Positions 18,802 through 28,737 are shown, counted from the stretch's first letter. The stretch is 64,000 nucleotides of DNA from Amycolatopsis sp. WQ 127309 (GCF_023023025.1 NZ_CP095481.1:9251001-9315000), one strand, 5' to 3'. A program made the numbers and translations. Notes: generated from the sequence alone by a model not told the origin.

Positions 18802-20136
18802 TCAGGTCCGCCGGGGCACGACCGTCATCGGCAGCCGGTTGGGCTGCATCGTGGCCTTGAGCTGCGCGTGGACCTTCTTGCCCGGCACCGGGACCAGCCG
18901 CCAGCGGGCGCCGATGGTCGCGGCGACGATGCCGATCTCGGTCGGCGCGAACACGTGCCCGGGGCACAGCCGCGCGCCGGCGCCGAACGGGATGTACGCG
19001 CCCTTCGGCAGTTCCGCAGTCTCTCCGGGCGTCCACCGATCGGGGTCGAACCGGCCGGGATCGGGGAACCAGCGCGGATCCCGGTGCAGCGTGTGCTGGC
19101 TGACCGCGACCTCGCTGCCCGCACGGACGACGACACCGCCGAGGTCGACGTCTTCGCGGGCCCGGCGCATGAGGATCAGCGGCGGGGTGCGGCGGACGAT
19201 CTCGTTGACGATCTGGTGCGTGTAGACCAGTTCCGGCAGGTCGTCGAAGCGCGCGGGACGGCCGCCGAGGACCTCGTCGACCTCCGCGTGGAACCGGCGC
19301 TCGACGTCCGGGTGCTGCCCGAGCTCGTGGAAGAACCAGGCCAGCGCCACGGCGGTCGTCTCGGCGCCGGTGGTGAGGATCGTGATGACCTCGTCGTGCA
19401 CCTGCCGGTCGGACATGGCCTCGCCGGTGTCCTCGTCCCGCGCCGCCAGCAGCATCGACAGCAGGTCGCCGTGGTCGGCACCCTCCTTCCGCGCGGCGAC
19501 GACGGTCGCGCCGATCACCGCGCGCAGCCGGGCCGCGGCGGCGTCGAACCGGCGGTTGGCCGGGATCGGCAGCCGCTCCACGAACTTCGGCGAGAACGCC
19601 CGGACCAGCACGTACTTCAGCATGACCGGGATCGAGCGGCGGATCTCGGCGAGCACGTCGTCGCCGAGGGCCGTCGAGAACAGCGTCTGCCCGGCGATGG
19701 TCAGCACCAGGTCCTGCATCCGCTGGTCGAACTCGACGACTTCGCCCGGCCGCCAGGACCCGGCCAGGTCGCCGGCCAGCGCGGTCATCGTGTTCTCGGC
19801 GTAGCCCGCGATCCGCGTCCGGCCGAAGGCGGGCATGACCATCCGGCGCTGCCGGCGGTTGTGCTCGCCGTTCGACGTGGCCAGGCCGTCGCCGAAGAGC
19901 GGGCGCATCTTGTCGAAGACCAGGCCCTTGTCGAACTTGTCGGCGTCGGTGGCCAGCACCTGCCAGGCCAGTTCGGGCGTGGTGACGACGTGCACGGGCA
20001 GCGGCCCGAGCCGCAGTTCGACGACGTCCCCGTACGCGGGCAGGGAAGTGAGGAGCTTCAACGGGTCGCGGAGCAGCGGCACGGTGTGCCCGAGCACCGG
20101 CCAGCGACCGGGGACGGCGCGCGGGTCGTTCGTCAC
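18802..20136 (-). CDS. Cytochrome P450
   Basis: A 444-residue cytochrome P450. The haem-thiolate loop FGAGARLCPG, the ExxR pair (EIVRR) and the I-helix oxygen-binding motif (TGAETTAVALAW) are all intact, so it should be an active monooxygenase. GTG 20136 is taken as start because TAGGGT on the minus strand ends 7 nt before it, which fits a leaderless promoter; GTG 20145 would lie inside that -10. No ferredoxin or reductase gene is adjacent. The substrate is not evident; the sequence resembles the biosynthetic or xenobiotic P450s common in actinomycetes. Confidence 0.88.
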   Translation of the reverse strand: MTNDPRAVPGRWPVLGHTVPLLRDPLKLLTSLPAYGDVVELRLGPLPVHVVTTPELAWQVLATDADKFDKGLVFDKMRPLFGDGLATSNGEHNRRQRRMVMPAFGRTRIAGYAENTMTALAGDLAGSWRPGEVVEFDQRMQDLVLTIAGQTLFSTALGDDVLAEIRRSIPVMLKYVLVRAFSPKFVERLPIPANRRFDAAAARLRAVIGATVVAARKEGADHGDLLSMLLAARDEDTGEAMSDRQVHDEVITILTTGAETTAVALAWFFHELGQHPDVERRFHAEVDEVLGGRPARFDDLPELVYTHQIVNEIVRRTPPLILMRRAREDVDLGGVVVRAGSEVAVSQHTLHRDPRWFPDPGRFDPDRWTPGETAELPKGAYIPFGAGARLCPGHVFAPTEIGIVAATIGARWRLVPVPGKKVHAQLKATMQPNRLPMTVVPRRT

Positions 20137-20216
20137 CGGGCACACCCTAGGACCGGCGGGCGGAACACCGGCAGTGCCGCCACACGAACGGCTGAGCGGG
20201 TCTACACTCCGCCGTC

Positions 20217-20273
20217 AACTGAGTGCCGTCAACCGAGTGCCGTCATTGAAATGCCGGCAAACCGAATGCCGCC
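20217..20273. repeat. Four 14-bp degenerate tandem repeats
   Basis: Units AACTGAGTGCCGTC, AACCGAGTGCCGTC, ATTGAAATGCCGGC and AACCGAATGCCGCC follow one another (one extra A before the last). They fill the leader of the methyltransferase gene, between a possible -10 (TACACT, 20203-20208) and its ribosome binding site. Confidence 0.7.
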
Positions 20274-20301
20274 AACGGATCCGCGAGGGGTGGAGGTCAG
20301 G

Positions 20302-21126
20302 GTGACCGGGGAACTGGGCTGGGTACCGTCGGAGGTCGACACCACGGTGCCGAACCCCGCGCGGGTGTACGACTTCTGGCTCGACGGCGACCACAACTTC
20401 GCCGCCGACCGCGCGCTCGGGGAGCAGATCCTCGAGATCATGCCCGGCATCCGCGACGCGGCGCGTCTCAACCGCGCGTTCCTGCGGCGCGCGGCGAAGT
20501 TCATGGTCGACGCCGGGATCCGGCAGTTCCTCGACGTCGGCGCGGGCATCCCGACCGTGGGGAACCTGCACGAGATCGTCCAGCAGGCCGACCCGTCGTG
20601 CCGCGTGGTCTACGTCGACCGGGAGTCGGTCGCGGTGGCCCACAGCGAGCTGCTGCTGCAGGACAACGACCGCTGCGCGGTGCTCCAGGCGGACCTGCGC
20701 GACGTCGACGACATCTTCGCGGGCGCGGGCGGGCTGCTCGACCCGGACCAGCCGACCGGCCTGTTCATGTTGCTGCTGCTGCACTTCGTGCCCGACGAGT
20801 GGGACCCGGTGAGCATCCTCGCCCGCTACCGCGAACGGCTGGCGCCCGGCAGCTTCCTGGCCCTGACGCACGTCGCGGCGGACACCGAGTCGACCGGGCT
20901 CGACGAGGCGGTGCAGGTCTACACCACCCGGCAGAACCAGCAGAACCAGCCGTTCCCGCGCACCCACGACCAGGTCCTGCGCTTCTTCGACGGCTTCGAC
21001 CTGGTCGAACCGGGCTTGGTCGGCTGCGCGATGTGGCACCCCGAGGGGGCGGGCGACATGTCCGACGACCCGGCGATCAACGTCCTGCCTTACGCGGGAG
21101 TAGGCCGGAAACCGGATTCGCTGTAA
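20302..21126 (+). CDS. SAM-dependent methyltransferase, DUF574 family
   Basis: A 274-residue protein. GTG 20302 is chosen because GGAGG lies 5 nt before it; the in-frame ATGs at 20251 and 20266 fall in the tandem repeats. It shows the family signature PNPARVYDFWLDGDHNFAAD and a Rossmann SAM-binding segment (FLDVGAGIPTVGN). DUF574 proteins are abundant in actinomycetes and are assumed to be SAM methyltransferases, but substrates are unknown. It stands alone, divergent from the P450 gene. Confidence 0.85.
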   Translation: MTGELGWVPSEVDTTVPNPARVYDFWLDGDHNFAADRALGEQILEIMPGIRDAARLNRAFLRRAAKFMVDAGIRQFLDVGAGIPTVGNLHEIVQQADPSCRVVYVDRESVAVAHSELLLQDNDRCAVLQADLRDVDDIFAGAGGLLDPDQPTGLFMLLLLHFVPDEWDPVSILARYRERLAPGSFLALTHVAADTESTGLDEAVQVYTTRQNQQNQPFPRTHDQVLRFFDGFDLVEPGLVGCAMWHPEGAGDMSDDPAINVLPYAGVGRKPDSL

Positions 21127-21445
21127 GGCGGACCCGCGCGAGGATTCGTCGAAACGATTCGATCGGCGGCCGCCATAAGCACCCGATCCGGGCAAGGTCA
21201 AGTCTTCCTGGGCACGCTCCCAGGTAATCTCGATTTCCCAAAGAACCCCACCCCGACCTGCTGAAACATCGGGCAGCAAGAGTGTTCGACGAATTCGACG
21301 TGTGACACTTACGTCGAAGGTGAATCGAATTGTTGGCCGACTGGCAATAGTCCTTGTGTTCCGGCCGGGTCTCCCCTACCTTCGTGCCATCGTCGATGCG
21401 CTTCGACTCGCACTTCCCCTGCCCCATGTCTCCAGGAGGCCGCCC
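21127..21445. promoter_or_regulatory. Upstream region of the LacI-led sugar operon
   Basis: 319 bases without a credible gene. An interrupted palindrome CGACGT (21296-21301)...ACGTCG (21311-21316) is a candidate operator for the LacI-type regulator encoded next. The long in-frame extension from 21302 runs through this region and is not supported. Confidence 0.45.
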
Positions 21446-22453
21446 GTGGTCACGATCAACGACGTCGCCAATGCCGCGGGGGTGGCCCCCAGCACGGTGT
21501 CGTACGTGATCAGCGGCAAGCGCTCGATCTCGCCGAAGACCCGGCGGCTGGTCGAAGAAAGCATCCGCAAGCTCGGCTACCACCCGCACGCGGGTGCCCG
21601 CGCGCTCGCGAGCAGCAAGACGAACGTGCTGGCCCTGGTCGTGCCGCTGCGCACGGACCTCAACGTCGCCGTCGTGATGGAGTTCGTCGCCGCGGCGGTC
21701 ACCGCGGCCCGCGCCCACGACCAGGACCTGTTGCTGCTCACCAAGGACGAGGGACCCGCCGCGCTGCAGCGGGTCGCGTCGTCGGCGATCGCGGACGCGC
21801 TGATGGTGATGGACGTCGAGGCCGCCGACCCGCGGGTGCCGATGCTCATCGCGCTCGACCTGCCGGTGGTGCTCATCGGCGTGCCCGACCACCCGGCCGG
21901 GCTGAGCTGCGTCGACCTCGACTTCACCGCCGCCGGGTCGGCGTGCGTCGCGCACCTGGCCGACCTCGGCCACCGCTCGGTCGCGCTGATCGGCCCCTCC
22001 CCCGCCGTCTACCGGCGTGGCACCAGCTACGCGACGCGGTTCCTGCAGGGCTTCGACGAAACCGCGCGGAGCCGGGGCGTCCGCGCGACGAACCGGCCGT
22101 GCGCGCACTCCTACGAAGCCGTGAGCGCCTGCGTGGACGACCTGCTCGCCGCCGACCCCGGCCTGACCGGCCTCGTCGTGCACAACGAAGCCGTCCTGCC
22201 GGGACTCCTCACGCACCTGCGCCAGCGCGGTCTCCGTGTCCCGCAGGACATTTCGGTGATCGCCGTCTGCCCGGACAGCATGGCCGAGCAGCACCCGGTC
22301 ACGCTGACCTCCGTCGCCATCCCGGCCGACGAGGTCGGCGCCCAGGCCGTGGAGATGACCATGCGCCGGCTCGGCGGTCACACCGCGCCGGAGATCCGGC
22401 TGCTCGACCCGCGGCTGACCCGGCGCGAGAGCACGGGCGCGCCGCGCACCTGA
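21446..22453 (+). CDS. LacI-family transcriptional regulator
   Basis: 335 residues from GTG 21446, with AGGAGG 6 nt upstream. The N-terminal helix-turn-helix and hinge are textbook LacI (TINDVANAAGVAPSTVSYVI, then SKTNVLALVVP), followed by a periplasmic-binding-protein-like sensor domain with the dimer/ligand segments VVLIGVP and GHRSVALIGP. It is the first gene of a sugar uptake and GH31 operon (35-nt gap) and probably represses it until the imported sugar appears. Confidence 0.88.
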   Translation: MVTINDVANAAGVAPSTVSYVISGKRSISPKTRRLVEESIRKLGYHPHAGARALASSKTNVLALVVPLRTDLNVAVVMEFVAAAVTAARAHDQDLLLLTKDEGPAALQRVASSAIADALMVMDVEAADPRVPMLIALDLPVVLIGVPDHPAGLSCVDLDFTAAGSACVAHLADLGHRSVALIGPSPAVYRRGTSYATRFLQGFDETARSRGVRATNRPCAHSYEAVSACVDDLLAADPGLTGLVVHNEAVLPGLLTHLRQRGLRVPQDISVIAVCPDSMAEQHPVTLTSVAIPADEVGAQAVEMTMRRLGGHTAPEIRLLDPRLTRRESTGAPRT

Positions 22454-22487
22454 CCCGGCTCTGCTCCGCCGTCGAAGGAGAATCACC

Positions 22488-23711
22488 ATGTCCGTAGCCC
22501 GTCGCGCCCTTTTCCTGGTCGCGAGCGCCGCGCTCCTCGCCGCCTGCAGCCCCAGCCCCGCTCCGCGGCCGTCGGACGCCCCGGCCGCGACGTCGGTCAC
22601 CGAGCTCGACTACTACGCCGACGAGCAGGGATCCGCGGCGTGGCAGCAGGTCCTCGACGCCTGTGCCGCGCGGACCGGGATCAGGATCGAGCGGCAGACG
22701 GTGCCGACCGCGCAGATGCTGCCGAAGATCCTGCAGGGCGCGAGCTCGAAGACGCTGCCGGACCTGCTCTTCACGGACAACCCGACGCTGCAGCAGGTCG
22801 CCGCCACCGGCGCGCTGACCCCGCTGTCGGACTACGGCATCTCGGCGGACGGCTACTACCCGGGCATCGTCAAGGCCGGCACCTACCAGGGCAAGATCTA
22901 CGGCGCCGCGCCCGGCGTCAACGGCCTGGCCCTGATCTACAACAAGGACCTCCTCGACGCGGCCGGGGTGCGCCCGCCGTCCACCTGGGACGAGCTGAAG
23001 ACCGCCGCGGCGAAGCTGACCAGGGACGGCAAGTACGGCCTCGCCTTCTCCGCGATCCCGTCGGAGGAGGGCACTTGGCAGTTCCTCCCGTTCTTCTGGA
23101 GCAACGGCGCCGAACTGTCCCGGCTGGACTCGCCGCAGAGCACGCAGGCGCTGGCCTACGTCACCGGCCTCGTGACGAGCGGGTCGGCGTCGAAGTCCGT
23201 GGTGACGTGGAACCAGAACGACGTCGCCGACCAGTTCGTCGCGGGCAACGCGGCGATGATGGTCAACGGCTCGTGGAACCTCGCCCGGCTCGACGGCGAA
23301 AAGTCGCTGCACTACGGCGTCGTGCCGATCCCGGTGCCGCAGGCGGGCATCCGGCCGGTGGTCGCCCTCGGCGGCGAGGTCGGCGCGGTGCCGGTGACGG
23401 GCGGGCCGACCCAGCAGGCCGCCGGGAAGGTGCTGACCTGCATCCTCGCCGAGCCGGCCATGCTGCAGTGGAGCAAGGCCCACGCCTACGTCCCGTCGAA
23501 GACGGCCGTGGCCGCGAAGTTCGGCGCGGAGCAGCCGGCGATGCGGGCGTTCGTCGACGAGGTCGGCTCGGCCCGCTCCCGCACCGCGGAGCTCGGCGAG
23601 AAGTACCCGAAGGTCTCGCAGGCGCTGGCCGACGCGATCCAGGCGTCGCTGACCGGGAAGCTGCCCGCCGACCAGGCGCTGAAGACCGCGCAGCAGGCGG
23701 CCGGGTCGTGA
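22488..23711 (+). CDS. Sugar-binding lipoprotein of ABC transporter
   Basis: 407 residues with a lipoprotein signal (lipobox LAAC near residue 21) and AAGGAG before the ATG. The mature part is an extracellular solute-binding protein of family 1 (YGAAPGVNGLALIYNKDLLD, MMVNGSWNLARL). Its 3' end overlaps the first permease gene (GTGA). The substrate is inferred from the GH31 enzyme downstream: an alpha-linked oligosaccharide, possibly with xylose side groups. Confidence 0.87.
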   Translation: MSVARRALFLVASAALLAACSPSPAPRPSDAPAATSVTELDYYADEQGSAAWQQVLDACAARTGIRIERQTVPTAQMLPKILQGASSKTLPDLLFTDNPTLQQVAATGALTPLSDYGISADGYYPGIVKAGTYQGKIYGAAPGVNGLALIYNKDLLDAAGVRPPSTWDELKTAAAKLTRDGKYGLAFSAIPSEEGTWQFLPFFWSNGAELSRLDSPQSTQALAYVTGLVTSGSASKSVVTWNQNDVADQFVAGNAAMMVNGSWNLARLDGEKSLHYGVVPIPVPQAGIRPVVALGGEVGAVPVTGGPTQQAAGKVLTCILAEPAMLQWSKAHAYVPSKTAVAAKFGAEQPAMRAFVDEVGSARSRTAELGEKYPKVSQALADAIQASLTGKLPADQALKTAQQAAGS

Positions 23712-24628
23712 CGCTCGCGGCCCCGGTGCCGCGGCGAAGACCGCGGCGGGAGAACCCGTTCACCGCGTGGGCGTTCCTGCTGCCCGCCGTGGCCTACGTC
23801 GTGGTGTTCTTCGGGTACCCGCTGGTCGCGAACCTGGTGATGAGCACGCAGGACTACACGGTGAAGTCGTTCTACACCGGCGAAGCGCCCTTCGTCGGCC
23901 TGGCCAACTACGCCGCCGTGCTGACCGCCCCGCTCTTCTCGACGGCGGTGCTGAACACGGTCCTGTTCACGGCCGGCTCGCTCGTCTTCCAGTTCGGCAT
24001 CGGCCTCGCGCTGGCCGTGTTCTTCGCCGGCCGGTTCCTCGGCAGCGCGCTGCTGCGGTCACTGCTCCTGCTGCCCTGGCTGCTGCCGCTCGTGGTCAGC
24101 GGCGCGGTGTGGCGGTGGATGTTCGACCAGGACCACGGCGTGCTCAACGCCGGGCTGCGGCTGATCGGCGCCGGCGCGGTGCCGTGGCTGAGCAGCACGA
24201 CCTGGGCGCTGCCCGCGGTGATCCTCACCAACATCTGGATCGGCATCCCGTTCAACCTGGTCATCCTGCACGGCGGGCTGCGCGCGATTCCGGCGTCGCT
24301 GCACGAGGCCGCCGCGCTCGACGGCGCCGGCGCGTGGCAGCGGTTCCGGTACGTCACCTGGCCGCTGCTGCGCCCGGTCACCGGGATCGTGCTGATGCTC
24401 GGGCTGGTCTACACGATCAAGGTGTTCGACGTCATCATGGTGGTCACCGGCGGTGGCCCGGCGAACGCGACCCAGACGCTCACCACGTGGTCCTACCGGC
24501 TGTCCTTCCACGACTTCGCGTTCGGGCAGGGTGCCGCCGTCGGCAACCTGCTGATCCTGGTGGCGACCGCGTTCGGCCTGCTCTACCTGCGCTCGGCGAA
24601 GGCGTCACTGGCCGAGGCGGCGGCGTGA
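23708..24628 (+). CDS. Sugar ABC transporter permease (MalF family)
   Basis: 306 residues starting at GTG 23708, overlapping the stop of the binding-protein gene by 4 nt. Six membrane segments; EAA loop HEAAALDGAGAWQRFRYVTWP near residue 200. Longer upstream readings in this frame are shadows of the preceding gene. It forms the transport channel with the next permease; as in the das operon no ATPase gene is present. Confidence 0.87.
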   Translation: MTLAAPVPRRRPRRENPFTAWAFLLPAVAYVVVFFGYPLVANLVMSTQDYTVKSFYTGEAPFVGLANYAAVLTAPLFSTAVLNTVLFTAGSLVFQFGIGLALAVFFAGRFLGSALLRSLLLLPWLLPLVVSGAVWRWMFDQDHGVLNAGLRLIGAGAVPWLSSTTWALPAVILTNIWIGIPFNLVILHGGLRAIPASLHEAAALDGAGAWQRFRYVTWPLLRPVTGIVLMLGLVYTIKVFDVIMVVTGGGPANATQTLTTWSYRLSFHDFAFGQGAAVGNLLILVATAFGLLYLRSAKASLAEAAA

Positions 24629-25422
24629 AGACCGCGGCCGGCGTGGTGATCGTCGCGGTGCTGCTGTTCCCGCTGTACTGGATGCTCAACGCGTCCCTGC
24701 AGCCCAGCGGCGCGCTCCTGCGGCCGGACCCGGCGTTCTTCCCGGTCGGCGGCACGCTCGACGGCTACCGCAAGGCCCTCGCGACGCAGGGGCCGAACCT
24801 CGTCTCCAGCGTCGTCGTCGCCCTCGGCACCGTGGCCGTGTCGCTGGTGGTGGCGGCACCCGCGGCGTACGCGCTGGCGCGGCTGAAGGTCCGCGGCGGG
24901 CCGGTGCTGGTGTTCGTGCTGCTCATCGTGCAGCTGATCCCGGGCATCGTGATGGCGAACGCGCTGTACACGGTGTTCGGCAACCTCGGGCTCATCGACA
25001 GCTACCTCGGGCTGGTGCTGGCGGACGCCACGGCGACCATCCCGTTCGCGGTACTCCTGTTGCGCGCCTTCATGATCTCGGTGCCGAGGGAGCTGACCGA
25101 AGCGTCCCGGGTGGACGGTGCCGGGTACTGGCGGACGTTCTTCTCGATCATCCTCCCGGTCAGCCGCAACGCGCTGGTCACCGCCGGGCTGTTCGCGTTC
25201 CTGTTCGCCTGGGCGGACTTCCTGTTCGCCGTCACCCTCACCACCGGGCAGGCGTTCGAGCCGATCACCGTGGGCATCTACCGGTTCGTCGGCAACCAGT
25301 CCGCCGACTGGAACGGCGTCATGGCCACCGCCGTCCTCGCCGCGATCCCGGCGGCCGTCCTGCTCGTCGTCGCCCAGCGGTACGTCGTCGCCGGCCTGAC
25401 CAGCGGCGCCGTCAAGGATTGA
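24625..25422 (+). CDS. Sugar ABC transporter permease (MalG family)
   Basis: 265 residues from GTG 24625, again with a 4-nt GTGA overlap with the preceding stop. The EAA loop (TEASRVDGAGYWRTFFSIILP) and terminal AGLTSGAVKD are characteristic of MalG-type CUT1 permeases. It is shorter at the N-terminus than many relatives because the cytoplasmic leader is missing. Partner of the preceding permease. Confidence 0.87.
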   Translation: MKTAAGVVIVAVLLFPLYWMLNASLQPSGALLRPDPAFFPVGGTLDGYRKALATQGPNLVSSVVVALGTVAVSLVVAAPAAYALARLKVRGGPVLVFVLLIVQLIPGIVMANALYTVFGNLGLIDSYLGLVLADATATIPFAVLLLRAFMISVPRELTEASRVDGAGYWRTFFSIILPVSRNALVTAGLFAFLFAWADFLFAVTLTTGQAFEPITVGIYRFVGNQSADWNGVMATAVLAAIPAAVLLVVAQRYVVAGLTSGAVKD

Positions 25423-25432
25423 GGAGGCCCCC

Positions 25433-27436
25433 GTGATCGCCACGACCGAAGACGGCCGCTCGCTCGAAGTCCGCGTGCGGCACGAGGTGCTGCTCATCGA
25501 ACCGTGGGGCGCCGACAGCCTGCGCGTCCGGGTGGGCCGGCACCGGATCCTCGACGACGTCCCCGGCGCGCTCCTGCCCGCGAAGCCCTCCGCCGGCACC
25601 GCGGGCGCGGACGGGCGGTCCGCCTGGGTGGTGAACGGCGCGCTCACCGCGCTCGTCGAGATCGCCGAGACCGACACCGGGGTCGACGCGCAGCTGCGGT
25701 TCGTCCGCACGGACACCGGCGCGGAGCTGCTGTCCGAGCAGCGCGCGCACTTCTGGTGGCCCGGCGCCCGGGTCTTCACGCCGTCGGGCAACGGCTACGG
25801 CCGGCTCGAACAGCGCTTCACCGCCTACGACGACGAGCGGCTCTACGGCCTCGGCCAGCACCCGCACGGCCGGCTCGACCAGAAGGGCCTGGTCCTGGAC
25901 CTGGTGCAGCGCAACGGCGAGGTGTCGGTGCCGTTCCTGCTGTCCAGCCGCGGTTACGGGTTCCTCTGGAACAGCCCCGCCGTGGGCCGGGTCGAGCTGG
26001 CCGGCAACGGCACCCGCTGGGTCGCCGACGACGCCCGCCAGCTCGACTACTGGGTCACCACCGGCGACCACCCGCGGCAGATCCTCGGCCACTACGCCGA
26101 CGCGACCGGGCACGCGCCGATGCTGCCGGAGTGGGCGGCCGGGTTCTGGCAGTCGAAGCTGCGCTACCGCACCCAGGACGAGCTGCTGGCCGTGGCCCGC
26201 GAGTACCACGAGCGCGGCCTGCCCCTGTCGGTGATCGTCGCGGACTTCTTCCACTGGACGCACCTCGGGGACTGGAAGTTCGACCCGGCCGAGTGGCCCG
26301 ACCCGGCCGGGCTGGTGCGGGAGCTGGACGAACTGGGCGTCAAGCTGATGGTGTCGGTCTGGCCGTCGGTCAGCCCGCTCTCGGAGAACCACGCCGAGAT
26401 GCACGAGAACGGCCTGCTCGTCGCCACCGAGAGCGGGGTCGCGGCCCACGCGCCGTGGAAGGACAAGGGCTTCGACGTCGAGCTGCCGGTGGCGTTCTAC
26501 GACTCGACGAACCCGGCGGCCCGGTGGTTCCTGTGGGAGAAGGTCAAGGAGAACTACTACGACCTGGGCGTGCGCGCGTGGTGGCTGGACGGCGACGAGC
26601 CGGAGATCCGGCCCGGCCACCCGCACAACCTCGCCTTCCACGCCGGGCCCGGCTCGGAGGTCGTCAACCTCTACCCGCAGGTCCACGCGCAGGCGTTCCA
26701 CGACGGCATCCGCGGCGAGGGCGACGACGAGGTCGTGCTGCTCAGCCGCTCGGCGTGGGCCGGCAGCCAGCGCTTCGGCGCCGCGCTGTGGTCCGGTGAC
26801 GTCCCGGCCACCTGGGCGTCGCTGCGGGCGCAGGTGCGGGCCGGCCTGAACGTCGCGCTGTCCGGGATCCCGTGGTGGACCACGGACATCGGCGGCTTCC
26901 ACGGCGGCGACCCGGACGCGCCGGCGTACCGCGAACTCCTCGTCCGCTGGTTCCAGTACGGCGTCTGCTGCCCGCTGCTGCGGCTGCACGGCTTCCGCGA
27001 CCCGCGCCCGCCGTTCGGGCCGGAGATGACCGGCGGCCCCAACGAGGTCTGGTCGTACGGTCCCGAGGCGCTGGCCGCCATCGAGGACGCGCTGCGGCTG
27101 CGGGAACGGCTGCGGCCGTACCTGATGGCGCAGATGCGGGTGGCGCACGAGCAGGGCGTGCCGCCGATGCGGCCGCTGTTCGTGGACTTCCCCGCCGACG
27201 CCGGCGCGTGGGACGCCGACGACCAGTTCCTGCTGGGCCCGGACCTGCTGGTGGCGCCGGTGCTCGAAGCCGGCGCCACCGGCCGGCCGGTGTACCTGCC
27301 CGAAGGTGCACTGTGGACGGACGCGGTCACCGGTGACCGGCACCCGGGCGGGACGAGCGTCGAGGCGCCCGCCCCGGCGGAGCGCATCCCGCTGTTCCTG
27401 CGCGACAACGCGTGGCTGCCCGTCGGGAAGCCTTGA
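25433..27436 (+). CDS. GH31 glycosidase, alpha-xylosidase-like
   Basis: 667 residues from GTG 25433 with AGGAGG upstream, 10 nt after the permease stop. An N-terminal galactose-mutarotase-like domain precedes the GH31 barrel. The nucleophile motif is WWLDGDEPE (first Asp expected to be catalytic) and the acid/base region is LLSRSAWAGSQRFG...WSGD; SGIPWWTTDIGGF is typical of the alpha-xylosidase/alpha-glucosidase branch. With no signal peptide it should act in the cytoplasm on oligosaccharides imported by the cotranscribed transporter. Alpha-glucosidase activity cannot be excluded. Confidence 0.85.
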   Translation: MIATTEDGRSLEVRVRHEVLLIEPWGADSLRVRVGRHRILDDVPGALLPAKPSAGTAGADGRSAWVVNGALTALVEIAETDTGVDAQLRFVRTDTGAELLSEQRAHFWWPGARVFTPSGNGYGRLEQRFTAYDDERLYGLGQHPHGRLDQKGLVLDLVQRNGEVSVPFLLSSRGYGFLWNSPAVGRVELAGNGTRWVADDARQLDYWVTTGDHPRQILGHYADATGHAPMLPEWAAGFWQSKLRYRTQDELLAVAREYHERGLPLSVIVADFFHWTHLGDWKFDPAEWPDPAGLVRELDELGVKLMVSVWPSVSPLSENHAEMHENGLLVATESGVAAHAPWKDKGFDVELPVAFYDSTNPAARWFLWEKVKENYYDLGVRAWWLDGDEPEIRPGHPHNLAFHAGPGSEVVNLYPQVHAQAFHDGIRGEGDDEVVLLSRSAWAGSQRFGAALWSGDVPATWASLRAQVRAGLNVALSGIPWWTTDIGGFHGGDPDAPAYRELLVRWFQYGVCCPLLRLHGFRDPRPPFGPEMTGGPNEVWSYGPEALAAIEDALRLRERLRPYLMAQMRVAHEQGVPPMRPLFVDFPADAGAWDADDQFLLGPDLLVAPVLEAGATGRPVYLPEGALWTDAVTGDRHPGGTSVEAPAPAERIPLFLRDNAWLPVGKP

Positions 27437-27756
27437 GGACACTGTCCTTTACGGGCCGTTCGTCCGATTGCCGATCGGGCCGCTACACCCCGCGCGCGAC
27501 GCGCGCTACATACCTACGTCGGGTATCCGGCTAAAGATAACGAGACGCTCACATTCAGGGCCGGATCGTAACTATCGGATTGTTCGCCGGGCGCGAAATG
27601 AACCGTCCGCTCCCTTTATGCTGCGCCGACGACGGGCGTAATGACTCATGAAGGGCAGTAGCGGCAAGTGGTTTCGACGAGAACTCCAGCGAGCGAGCGG
27701 CGGGCGAGCGGCCCGCGGAACCGGCGGCTCCCCACCCCGGGCGAGGCGGGACCACG
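27437..27756. other. Intergenic region before the peptide transporter operon
   Basis: 320 bases with no convincing gene and locally lower GC. It holds a short GCGCGC hairpin (27492-27506) and a TATGCT hexamer at 27617-27622 that could be a -10, but no matching -35. I cannot place the promoter of the next operon securely. Confidence 0.4.
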
Positions 27757-28737
27757 GTGATCGGATTCCTCCTGCGCCGGCTCGTCAACTACATCGCACT
27801 CTGCCTGGTCGCCACGTTCGCGGCGTTCTCCCTGGCCTCGCTGGCTTTCAGCCCGCTCGACGGGCTGAAGCTGCGCAACCCGCCGCCCCCGCAGGCGACG
27901 ATCGACGCCAAGGCCGCGGAGCTCTACCTCAACCAGCCGATCCCCGAGCGGTTCTTCACCTGGCTCGGCGGGGTCCTGCAGGGCAACTTCGGGCGGACCA
28001 TCACCGACCAGCCGATCACCGACGAACTGCTGCGCCGGATGGGCGTCAGCCTGCGGTTGTTCGTCCTGGGCATCACCATCGGCATCGTGATCGGCGTGCT
28101 GGTCGGCGTGGTCAGCGCCATCCGCCAGTACAAGATCAGCGACTACCTCGCGACGACGTTCTCCTTCGTGGTGCTCTCCACGCCGGTGTTCGTGATCGCG
28201 ACGATCCTCAAGGCCGGCGCCCAGTCGGTGAACGACAACCTGCTCGACGGCTACCAGTTCTTCATCGTCCAGGGCGAGAACTCCAGCGGGCTGAGCGGCG
28301 GCTTCGGGGAGGCGCTGCTCGACCGCGTGCAGCACCTGATCGTGCCGACGCTGGCGATCGTGCTCACCCAGGTCGCCTACTACAGCCGGTACCAGCGCTC
28401 GGCGATGCTGGACGTGCTCGGCTCGGACTTCCTGCGGACCGCGCAGGCCAAGGGCCTGACCCGGCGCCGCGCGCTGTTCAAGCACGGCCTGCGCACCGCG
28501 CTGATCCCGATGGCGACGCTGTTCGCGTTCGGGTTCGGCCTGCTCATCACCGGCGGCATCTTCACCGAGAAGATCTTCGGCTGGTACGGCATGGGCGACT
28601 GGCTGGTCACCGGGATCCAGCAGCAGGACACCAACATCGTGGCGACGGTGACGCTGTTCATCGCCGTCTGCGTGCTGTTCGCCGGCTGGCTGTCGGACGT
28701 GCTGTACGCCGTGCTGGACCCGAGGGTGAGGATCTGA
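27757..28737 (+). CDS. Peptide ABC transporter permease (DppB/OppB family)
   Basis: 326 residues from GTG 27757. It begins with the typical [20 protein letters not shown] anchor and carries the permease signature near residues 210-260 ([20 protein letters not shown]). Six membrane helices are expected. First gene of a five-component oligopeptide/nickel-type importer; its stop overlaps the next start (TGATG). Confidence 0.87.
   Translation: MIGFLLRRLVNYIALCLVATFAAFSLASLAFSPLDGLKLRNPPPPQATIDAKAAELYLNQPIPERFFTWLGGVLQGNFGRTITDQPITDELLRRMGVSLRLFVLGITIGIVIGVLVGVVSAIRQYKISDYLATTFSFVVLSTPVFVIATILKAGAQSVNDNLLDGYQFFIVQGENSSGLSGGFGEALLDRVQHLIVPTLAIVLTQVAYYSRYQRSAMLDVLGSDFLRTAQAKGLTRRRALFKHGLRTALIPMATLFAFGFGLLITGGIFTEKIFGWYGMGDWLVTGIQQQDTNIVATVTLFIAVCVLFAGWLSDVLYAVLDPRVRI

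Noticed and set aside
22640..23707. Long open frame preceding the MalF-like permease as an N-terminal extension
   Set aside because: It is a +1 shadow of the binding-protein gene; the GTGA junction at 23708 gives a normal permease length.
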